64,000 bases of DNA, from contig NC_060235.2 in assembly GCF_021155775.2 (NCBI RefSeq), positions 41,512,701-41,576,700 of the forward strand, read 5' to 3'. Positions 44,734-54,700 of this stretch are shown here, in pieces. The notes below the pieces were generated by a model. It searched no databases. It saw only the letters and a program-made list of their open reading frames with translations, and was not told the origin of the DNA. Each line of letters starts with the position of its first letter. Position 1 is the stretch's first letter. The translations under genes were made by a program, and so were the position numbers. The stretch is from Neodiprion pinetum. Lineage: Eukaryota; Arthropoda; Insecta; Hymenoptera; Diprionidae.

Positions 44734-45793
44734 ACGGAGGGAAAGAAATACTTGAACCGAAAAAACAGATTATGTCAGAGTCCATTCACTTCAATCTAGT
44801 ATCCCTTATTTCTTTTAAATACGATGACTTCAATACAACTGTTTCGATTTAGTTAGTTTGGAAAAATGATTTAGTCAAGCGAATTCCTTGATTCAACAAA
44901 AGCCTTTCTTGTTGCAATCTGATGAAGTATTTATTCGAGTAAACCTTTCGATGCGTTTCCGAAATTGAATCAGCTAGATATCATTTCACGCGAAGTGCAT
45001 GTATTGATCCTACAAGTCGCATGTTCGTTTACAGAAACAATTAGGTACTTCAAATAAAATAAGTACATGAATCTGGCTAACCAAAAGTTAACATCGATCG
45101 AACGCCGAACTTTGCTGATCTAACGGAGCTTGTTTGGCCTGACTAGTTGAATCAGTGGCACTAAGTTGTTCACAAGATGCTTTGATACAAGTACAGACTG
45201 TATTCACCGTAAGCATCGATATAATAGTACTAGAAATGGCCACCAGGCGGTGAACTCTCTCGCTGCGGAAGTAGCTTCAGAGATATTTATAAAACCGGGT
45301 TATCGGTTGAGATGATAGATACGGATAACGTAAGACACATTTGTCATCAGACATGTTACAAGTGATGAAGACAATAGGTACCAAGTTTCGAAGCGTCGAA
45401 ATTGATATTAGCGACAATTAAACAAAAGTATGTTGACTCAGTTTAATATATACTTCTGTTTAAGTAAATAACAACAAGTTGTTGGGTTTTATCGATTCAA
45501 CATCGGGTAAATTCACCCAAATTTTGAGTCAGAATAATTATAAATGATATCATTCGTAGAACACAGATCGTGCGCTGGAATAACACTAATGTTCAGTCAA
45601 TGCAATATTTTTGCAATAACAAATTTCAATACGTGAATCAACCATTGAAATTTCGACTCTACTAAATACGTATATTAAAACAAGATCAATATGTTTTGTC
45701 CGAATTAAGTGAGTATTGTGTTCGCCGCATTTGACTATAGCATTTAGTTGAATAAAACGAATGTCACTTGACTCAAATAATCCCTTTCCTCCG
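44734..45793. mobile_element. Candidate DNA element G with short TIRs and ATGC flanks
   Basis: Left end ACGGAGGGAAAGAAATACTT matches the complement of the right end, ACGGAGGAAAGGGATTATTT, at about 17 of the first 24 positions. It is bounded by ATGC on both sides (44730-44733 and 45794-45797). The interior (about 1.0 kb) is AT-rich with many TTGAAT/AGTCAA-type words and no long frame, so it would be non-autonomous. The evidence rests on the ends alone; no second copy is present in the window. Confidence 0.45.
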
Positions 45794-45797
45794 TATG

Positions 45798-46618
45798 CGT
45801 GATTTTCAAGAAATTGTTAGAAATTGTAGGATTTGAGGCAATAAAATAATTTTTAAACGAGTATTCTGAGATAAATAATTATAACAATGAGGGTCATCAT
45901 CCTCGTTTTAGTATTTAAAAATGCATCAATTCAAACGATATCCGGGCTTCTGCTTTGGCGTCCACTAAATTCGCACCTACGTGATCGTGCCACCTTAAAT
46001 CCATGATATAAATCCGAATCAAAGAAGCCAATTCCGCTGGTGATCGTGTCTAGAGCAGCAGGGTCGTGGACGCAACGCGTCGATGTACGCCAGACGGAAT
46101 TCTTTTCGCAGGTGAAACATGAAGCGGAAAGTATTTCGAGGCGACATAATAAGTAATAAGGTCTTGACGACCGGTGGGGACGCGTCGCGACGGTTTCGCG
46201 GGGATCGAGGCATGACCGGATGGCTTCTGCCGGAGGAGATATGGATCTTGTCGATCCGGATGACGACGCGTCGTACCACCGGGAACCGGGTGGAAGTGCG
46301 TCGGGAAGCCGTCGACGGTGTCCGCGATGCCGAACCTCGCGTGAGGAACCCCGGGGAACCCGGGTGAGGAGCCCCTGAGATCTTATCGGGAGCATATGGG
46401 CCCGTTTTGCTTCGTGGGACCCGGATCACCGACATTTGGCTCAAAGTTTACCGTACTAATTACAGCGCTGCGCGACCGCGACTCCGCAGCGACAGTACGC
46501 CTGATTCCTTCCTCCTCATCCTCCTCAAAAGCGGGCGACACAACCTGCCGGATATTAATACCTACATCCTTGTACTTTCTTGTCCCGTATCGGCCGTCCG
46601 GTTGTCTAGCTTAGAAAT
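45798..46618. other. GC-rich block upstream of a possible exon
   Basis: From about 46030 the sequence becomes clearly GC- and CpG-rich. Long overlapping frames occur on the minus strand (154 and 141 codons) and plus strand (82 and 110 codons). None resembles a known protein, and their number on both strands reflects composition. The block would suit a CpG-type promoter for the candidate exon starting at 46619, but no core motif is decisive. Confidence 0.35.
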
Positions 46619-46735
46619 ATGGATCAGGATCAGACTACGAGAAGTGCTCGGAAATTATCGTGCACGAAGCTCAAGCCAAACACCGTGTCGATGTCACTGT
46701 TCCTTCTTGATGGGCACAGGAAAAAGCAGGAGAAG
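46619..46735 (+). CDS. Possible first coding exon, unknown product (speculative)
   Basis: A 39-codon open segment. It begins at an ATG in good context (GAAATATGG), directly downstream of the GC-rich block, and ends precisely at a strong donor, AAG|GTAAGC, in phase 0. The peptide starts MDQDQTTRSARKLS and ends in a basic, Lys-rich run (HRKKQEK), with a hydrophobic stretch (MSLFLLDG) before it. I recognise no family. Position, start context and donor together make it the best exon candidate in the window, but no second exon is identified. Confidence 0.25.
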
Positions 46736-46764
46736 GTAAGCATACCGTGTACATGCGCTAATTT

Positions 46765-47171
46765 GAGGGGGTATTCACTCATAGATCGGGTGACAAGCGG
46801 TTGCAATGTTTTCCATACTTTCTTGCGATTTCAACTGTGATTTCTTGCGAGTTTGAAGCGTTTGAATGAATATCCCCTGGATTGCAGCTTTGAACTATTT
46901 ACTCGTAAAAATTGCTGTACACCCTGGTTCGAAATCGGTTGAAATCAGAAGGAAATCATAGAGATAAAATGCTTTTAAATCGTATGAAATCACTTTGATA
47001 TCACTGAAGATTATCTCAAATCATACCAAATCACTAGAAAACAACAGAAATCACACACGATGTCATCTGAAATCACACGAATCATACATGAAATAACTTG
47101 ATTTTACGAAATCACGAGATCACTTATATGCTAAAAGCTTGAATGAATAGCCCCTCCAACGCAGCTTTGAA
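46765..47171. repeat. GAAATCA-type array bracketed by repeated ends
   Basis: 'tgaatgaatatcccct' at 46863 and 'tgaatgaatagcccct' at 47140 each continue into '..gcagctttgaa', forming a direct repeat with 277-bp spacing. 'gagggggtattcactca' at 46765 is the inverted counterpart of both. Between them (46925-47120) about a dozen AAATCA/AAATCG/AGATCA words recur every 10-20 bp. This could be a MITE with GGGG-TATTCA-TCA ends plus an internal degenerate tandem array, or two nested or adjacent copies. Confidence 0.6.
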
Positions 47172-49365
47172 ACGCATTTCACGGTTTGTTAATAGTGTTG
47201 TAGGGACTTCACGTACAGGACCTACGGTAGGTTGTTCGAATTTGTAAACAAAGTTGTCGAAGGTAGCGCGTAATTCATGATAAATCCAAAAGATAGTATG
47301 GAAATCAAGGTGTCAATTGAATGGTCAGTAATAGCTGCTATATACTCTCCGGGGTTTTGAAATTGAAACAAGCACGAGCTGTGTTTGGTTAGTTCAACTT
47401 ACTGATATCACGATTCGTCACCAGTTTCTGATTACTTAGTTGATTTCGTAACGAAATTGATGTAGGTATGCATAACTAATTGATTCATGCAACCCTTGAA
47501 ATGTCTTGGGGTGACATTGGCGTACCTTTGGTGGAATGTATAATTCCAACAATGTTGTGGTCTGGATGATTTTAACAATTGAAGAGAAATAATGATACAT
47601 TTTCTGAATTTGAATATATTTCCATGGTAAGCTATGCCACCAGATTCAAAGTGGATTGATGATGAGACTGAAGTTGGGACTGATATGATTATTATGATTA
47701 TCGAATTGGTCTGATGTTCCCATTTTCGAATTCAAGATCTGTGGACTTAGATATTTAGAAATATGCCAGTCTTCGTCGAAGTCGAGTATAACAACCCTCT
47801 AAACCTAACAATTAACTATCGGAACCTATGGGTATACTTCTTCTGTGTACATTGTTGGATATTTGAAGAGGTTGAGGCCACCTTGAACCAAAATGAACAC
47901 CTAAGTGAACCGAAAAAATAGTCCATAACTAAACTATTACAATTATTAATTGTAATTGGTTTTTTCAGGGCTGTGAAATTACTGCCCATAAGCAATTGAC
48001 TTCGATGAGAAATCTGCTTTTTGTAAACACGTTGAGTCAGGTTATTTTTATACCTTCCGCGAAATTTTCAGACAATCATTTTCCGCGGTTTATATAAAGC
48101 TGTATCCTCAGTTTATGTGTGATTTTGAAAACGTAATTCATTAAAAGAAATTTTGACATTTTATTAGGATCCTATAGCTTTTCGTTTATCAATTGATTTT
48201 ACAAATAATTTGAATCTTCAACCATTTAAAAAAACTACCTTGGGAATAATTTGACCTCAGAGATCATAACAAGAATATCGCAGATGTTTAGAATCTGTCG
48301 TACTTGTTGGTTCTCGATAAACTTGGTTCTTAATAAAAGTATCTGAAGTTTCTACGGAAACAAGAAACGATAAAAACGAAAATTACGAGTATAAATTTAC
48401 ATTAATATTATATCTGTTGATAAAAGACAGTGCGACATAGTTGTCTATAAAGATACTATAAAAATATCAATGGTCACAAAAAGGTCCGGCGTATTACTGT
48501 TGAAAAACCTTTAACAAGGTCCTCGAATTTTGAACCCATATTCTCCGACTCTACTGTCAATGCTCACGCTGTATTCAAATTGATCAATGCGACAATTGCA
48601 AACATCAGTAGCAGTAAACTCGTCAGAACTGGAATAATTGAATTAACCATTGATACGAGTATTATACCTCTTCGTACAAAGAGAGAGACTATTTCACAGA
48701 TATTCAATTGATTCCACCATCATGTGCAGGAATTCCTTTCGATTCGCCAGGACACGGATATAGGAGCCAAGAGTGGTTCCCGATACGTGGAGGAGACTGC
48801 ACGTTGCCGTGCTTCGTTCGGGAGCGAGAGGAAATCGTCGGGATAGTTTTGTTGTCTGTCGCGCATCTATATACATCCCGAGTGCTGCAAATGCAGCCTG
48901 GGATCAGCGACCATTACCTGAAGCCGAGTTCGAGCCAATGGAGAACCAATGAAGAATCGGAGAGAACCAATGGAGCAGATCTCCACGCCCCCTGCACTTT
49001 ACTCCAAAGTCCGAAGCAAACAGCATGCAAATACGCCGCGGCTTTTATCTCCGATACTCAGAGCGGGAGATTCTGCTGGTCCAGAGACCGGCGTGCAGCA
49101 CGCTTCTATCGTTAACTTTTTCTTCCTCTTTCTCACTCTCCTTCCCTGCCCTTCCCCTCGCTCGTTCTTCCGGCGAGACTCACCTACCCATTCGACGGTG
49201 TTCCTCTCTCCTCTTATCATTATCATTATTCCGTCGCTTGGAGCCACGGCTTTCAACCACCGCGTGGGCCGAAGACCGTACCTTCGTGTTGCAGGGTGCC
49301 GGGGTGTCGTCTTTTCCTAAAAATCCTGCTGCACTGGTCAGCCATCTTCTTTTCGATTCACAGAC
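47172..49365. other. Unique sequence, no gene recognised
   Basis: AT-rich to 48700, then GC-richer with overlapping frames on both strands at 48694-49459. A short CCAATGGAGAA/CCAATGAAGAA duplication lies near 48937. A pyrimidine-rich stretch lies at 49115-49215. None is recognisable as a gene. Confidence 0.4.
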
Positions 49366-49828
49366 TCGACAGGCCCAAGACTCGCGGAGGAAATGTCCGT
49401 TTGCACGGTGTTCGCAAAGTCTATTCCAGCTTCCCGCCCTTGAAGATCACCTTTGGTAGTCGAGGATGTTCACGACTCGCAAAGGAAATGTACATCCGCT
49501 AGTTGTTCACCATGTTCCATCCCTTGAAGATCAATTTTGATGTTTAAGTATGCCGATCAAGGCTCTCAGAGGAAATATCTGTTCTCATAGTGTACACCAA
49601 GTCGATCTTGGCTTTCCATTCGTTGGAGATCAATTTTAGCAGTTCAGGATGCCCACGAAGTCGCCAAGACATGTCCGTTTGTATTGTGTTCACCAAGTTC
49701 ATTCCAAACTTGCTGTTCCTTAAATGTCAATTTTGGCAATGAAGAATGTTCTCGTGGTGTTTACCAATTAAGTCTATTTCAGCTTTCCTCCCTCGACGAA
49801 GAATTTCTGCAACTATAAGAATGCCCAG
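49366..49828 (+). repeat. Minisatellite, ~95-bp unit, nearly 5 copies
   Basis: Units start at about 49366, 49461, 49547, 49645 and 49742. Shared blocks are 'gatgttcacgactcgc', 'gaggaaatgtccgttt', 'gtgttcaccaagtc', 'attccagctttcc' and 'cttgaagatcaattttggcag'. Units differ by small indels (lengths about 86-98 bp) and many substitutions, so the array is old. Stops interrupt the frames across units, so it is not a repeated protein domain. Confidence 0.75.
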
Positions 49829-51184
49829 CGTCATCGATCCTGTTTGTGAACGATAATCCATCAGCGAAGACGATTTCCGAATTCGTCATCGCCGTTCCCA
49901 TTTCAAACATGAACAACAAAAGGAAAAAGAAAGAGAAGAAGGAATAACGAGAGTCAGACCAGATGATAAATGTGTGGTACTTTCAAGCCCATTATAATCT
50001 TATATCCTTGGTCGACTGATCGTTTTGTTTCTCATATAGGCACCGTGCGCAGGTGGCGGGCTGCTCGCGGTTACACACTGGGATACAAAACGAGTACAGG
50101 GATCCGTAAGCTCACCGGGCTCACCGTCGAAACCTCGCCGAGAAGAGTATAAGATGCCACCAACGAGATACCCATTATACATATAAACTCGATTCCATTT
50201 GTAACGAACCCCGTTTCTTTTCGCGTCCAAAACCGAAACTCACCCTCGTCGCAAAACATTTTCTTCGTGGCGAATACGATAACGGTCTCTGAAATCATTC
50301 CATTATCTCCAATTGTAAGCGTGACTCCCTAAGAATAGCTGAAAAATTAACCGAACGAAATTTGGTCACTGGCGCTAAGGGGTTATTGGTTCACAAACAC
50401 AGATTACAGTAGATGTGCTTGGACCTTGACTTTGAAGTGCTTGACAGATGAGCGATGAACTCGCGAACAGTGCGATGAATATGCGGAAAATGTCAACGTT
50501 CATGGAACCTGCACGATTGTTAATGCAGAAATACGGAGGTGGAGGAGGAGGTTTCTGTCCAGGTGAGGTGAAACTGAATATTCATGTAAATTCAGACGGA
50601 GGTGAAGGCTGGCTGGTATCATTACCTGGGCGAGAGTGACGGTTCCTTTTATTTCAAACCATGGTCTAGCCTCCAGGACATTTTCGAAGCGATATTTTTC
50701 AATTCGGCCTCGCACAAATCACGCGTCGAAACCGCGTAGCAACCCTAAATGTTCCCGAGCACCGCATCCATAGCCTGGGGGTCGTGAGAAACTGAGACGC
50801 TTGTGCGACCCCCGCTCGTTCCTCAGGCTGTCCCCCGAGGTTCGTTAGGTTCCATGGGGGCGCACAGGTGGAGGAGAGATGTCAACTCGAATTGTTTTAC
50901 GCATACCTAACGGGAGATATACCGATTTTTCTGCCTCCATCGTTCTTTTTTAACACTATTCCTTCGTCAGACCAGGTAGAAAGACCGTTTCCACGATCCC
51001 TTCTTCAGAATTTTTTATCACCCTTGTTCTGAATTTTTCTCGCTCTTAATTGGAAGGTGGAAAAGTTCGCAAGCTTATGTCGAAGCTTTTGATGTTTGGC
51101 AGATGCAAAATCGACTTCGAGATTATTTTCATCGATGTAGGGTGTATATTAGGGTGGTACATTTTCTACTTTTTCTTTCTTCGT
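49829..51184. other. Unique sequence, no gene recognised
   Basis: Mixed composition. A frame at 50448-50639 contains a Gly run and an internal CAG|GTGAGG donor-like site. GC-richer at 50740-50870. No recognised product or repeat. Confidence 0.4.
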
Positions 51185-51728
51185 AGTCTCACTTGAAAAA
51201 TTTGCGACAAGTACTTGAAAAGAAAAATTGTCGTAAAACCTGTAGGAGGTAGAAAAGTATTTAGAGGACGCTACCAATTATTGTAATATTTTTTATCTAT
51301 TTTTATGAATATACCTTATGAACTTGTATATATATTAGTTTATTTTTTTCATATCGTGGTCGAATTAAACATTGTTCGTAAAAATCAGTACTGAAAACTA
51401 AATAGGGACATTAAGGTGATGCGATACTCCTATTTCGGTACCAAAAATTGTTATTCAAATTTCTCCGAGACGATTAAGCTTTCTGGTAAAAGACGAGAAC
51501 AGCCAACTGCGAAATTGTTAGGCGCAGTTTGACGTTGCTTGGTGAACGAATAATTAGACCACGATACGAAAACAATGAACTAATACATATGTACAAGTCC
51601 ACAAGGTGTATACATAAAAATAAATAACAAATATTACAATAATCGGCAACGACTTCTCGATACTTTCTTACCTCCTCCTACGACAATTTTTTCTTGCAGT
51701 ATTTGTCACAAATTTCTGGACTGGCACC
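51185..51728. mobile_element. Foldback element F6: ~545 bp with ~190-bp arms
   Basis: The left arm (51185-51378) and the complement of the right arm (51543-51728) share, in order, 'aaatttgcgacaagtact', 'aagaaaaattgtcgta', 'ggaggtaagaaagtat', 'gttgccgattattgtaatat', 'ttatctatttttatg', 'acaccttgtgaacttgtac', 'atattagttcatt' and 'ttcgtatcgtggtc' with scattered substitutions. The loop is about 165 bp and contains a smaller inverted pair ('aactgcgaaatt'/'ggcgcagttt'). No frame of note. It is one of the best-preserved hairpins in the window. Confidence 0.85.
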
Positions 51729-54700
51729 TTGAAAAAAAAAATGTTAAAAAATGAAATAACCTAGCATTAAATACACATAAGTCTTAGTCAGTTTTGGTTT
51801 GTCTGAAATGGTTTCGCTTCGACAATAACGCGTTATACAGCTACAGACAACAAACCGTTGATATTTATTCATCTGGAAAAATTCACCAATTAACCCCGAC
51901 CGGGGAGAAGGACGGAGAGAAACAAGTTACTAGGACTCGAGCCGAAGAACTGTGTAAGCGTCAAAAAGTCCCGGAGCTGGGTCGTCAATGCCGTGCAGGT
52001 TAAATCTTTCGGACGTTTTGTGTCGGACAAGTTCCGAAACTTCGCCCTGTCCCGTTTCAGGTATGCGAACGGAATGCATTCCCGTGTAGCTCCGGTTAAG
52101 ACGGAACACTTATTTCTCATCGGACGGATAGAAAAGCGAGCTAGCTGGCTGCTGGGATCCTGAGGTCGAACGTGAAAATAAAAACATTAGTTTATTTCCC
52201 CGACGTAACGTCCGCAGACTGGTATTCAGGTAGGTATACGTATAAGTTTCCGGCCAGGATGACAGATCCTTAATTAGCCGTAATGGCGCAGTTAATTATG
52301 GTAAATATTAATTTTTATTCATCGAGTGCGCGCTGCTACCGTGCGTGGCTTTGACCCCCGTAAAAGGGTGGGTATAAAGTTGAAGTTCAGAAAAAGGACG
52401 AAGAGAAGGGTCGGTGAGAGGACGGAGGACGAGACGGAGATGAAAAAAGAATCCGAGCTGGATGTGGGACGGATATATCTTACCCCCGAAGCCTGCTGGG
52501 TTTACGGCCAACCTGTAGCTTCTTGTTAACGTCTGTTTAAGACAAAAAGAATCTTCCGAGAATCTAGGAGAGAGGCGTCTTTTCAACCTCTCTCGAGGAA
52601 TTCTTTTCAACAATTAACCAACTCCGGAGAAATAACTTTCGTCTCAAATACGGCGGTGTGCAGGGTACCTAACCAGCTAAGAATTTTTATTCTTCCCGAT
52701 CTCTCCTCCTCCGCCCTTTATCGTTTTTTACTTTACTCCCGCAGCCCCTTCTCGGTCCCCTTATACAAATCATTTCGGTACGCCTGATATATCTGTCGAT
52801 AAATTGAATTTACACGTGATAAAACCGCCGTAAAATATCCTCTATAGCCGACTATTGAGTACCGTCCCTTGTATACATCCTGCACCGCAGGGTTTACGAC
52901 TGCGGTATCAAGCTTGCGCATGACGGTGTAACCGTAAATTTTTAATTAACCAATTTGTTGCCTCCTCTAAACACCCGCCTCGACCAAAATCTCATACGGT
53001 TGCTACGGAAGATATGGAAACAAAGAGATCAAGCAGCGACGTGATTAGCGGGAATTAGAAAACTTCCAAATCGATTTCACACCCAATTATTCCACGTGAT
53101 GAGAAACGAAAGCGAATTAAAGAATTCGGGAGGCGCGGAAGGCAAAGAGAAAGGGGAACGGATGACAAAAGTGATTTTATTCCATTACGCAACGCGTATC
53201 GTCCGGGATGTAATATAATAGCGAGACAATGAAAGAGCCGTCTAATACATACATGCATATACACGTATATGTATGGTATGTAATGGGTCGTATTTAGCGC
53301 GATCATCAATCTGGGCTAGTGGTTAAATGGAATATAGAACGCTTCTAGCCTGCAGTGCGGGCTCCTACATAGTAAATATTATGTGTGGGGATACATGGGG
53401 ATACATAATGCGCTTTTGGGCCCCTCGATCCCAAGCTGCGGGGGGTTTAGAAAACGGCAATTCGTTCGAGACAAATTGTAATATATTGGACTGTGTGTGC
53501 TGAATTGTACGCGCGATGCGGAGACCTTGATAAACGAGTAAACGAAGTGAAAAAAGAAAATCTATTACATATTGACTTCCGTTAAGGAATAACAAAAGAG
53601 ACGATAATTTGGGTGTAAGCCGTTATTGGTAACAGAAAAAAAGACAGCGAGCGATTGGTACTATTTGCGAAAGTTTGGTAGGAGCTCGTATAATGGGAGG
53701 GGAACAAGGAGCGGAGGAGCGAAGAGCAAACACTCGTTAATTCAGCAATCAAAAGGCAATTACCGAGGAGTAGCAAGTAGCGATCGGTGCAAGAACAAGC
53801 TGTTACTCGGCAATGCGGCCTTAGCACGAAGATCTACTCAAGACATTCCGGCACGTTACCCGTTTTGCCATATCTGCTGCACCGAGACCGGCCTGCTAAC
53901 TACCGAGTGCCAAGCAAGCGAGCAAGCAAGCAAGCAGGTAGGTAGACAGACTTGATAAGAAAACACCCAGAGCTCCGGCCGCGGTGTAAAGTCACATATC
54001 GATCCAAGGATCCCTGCCTGTTAGTGCAAGAAAGAAATAAAAAGTAAACAAAAAAGAAATGAAGACGAGTAGAAAGAATTAGGGAAAACACAATAAGTTG
54101 CACCAAATTGATCGACATTCACTTGGAATGAAAATATGCCGGGCATTCCGGCGATATGGGATCAATCGTTGTCGCAGGTGAAGCATCCAAGGACTTGGGA
54201 ACATGCACGCGCTGCAGGCGAGAAGGGTGAGTTTCAAAATTCGAACTGCATCTCGATGTGTCTCCGATGCATGGCAAGGTTTCGTATACCTGCAGGAGAC
54301 GACGACGACGACGCAGTCATGAAGGTAGCCAGGCAGGCATTCTGACTGGCGTCCTCTCGCTAGATCCTCTTGCTAACGAGGTCCTGCCAGGGACGAAGCC
54401 AAAGGACACTACGGTCCCGGAGCCTGTCAATTAAGGACACAACTATACCAAGCCACATTTCTGCCCCCTTGGCATCCCCCGCCTCTTCATCTTTATCGTT
54501 TTTCAACAGGGACAGGACGTTTTCGGTTTGTCCACGTCCAAGAGAGACCTGCAGCAACTTATAACCCGGAGATGAATATTCGTCTCGAAATTTTTCGGGG
54601 TATCGAAAAATTTTTCCTGAAAAACGACGCTCAGCGTTTCAAGATCGGACCCTGCACGATCCACCGAGGATCAAGCGTGAGAAAAGACGATCATCAAGAG

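Noticed and set aside
45931..46444. 154- and 141-codon minus-strand frames in the GC-rich block
   Set aside because: They overlap each other in different frames and overlap plus-strand frames, as expected of GC-rich DNA with few stops. Composition is Arg/Ser/Pro-rich with no recognised motif.
50448..50562. Exon-like segment with CAG|GTGAGG donor
   Set aside because: The upstream acceptor lacks a pyrimidine tract and the peptide (with a Gly run) is unrecognised. Too weak to list as an exon.
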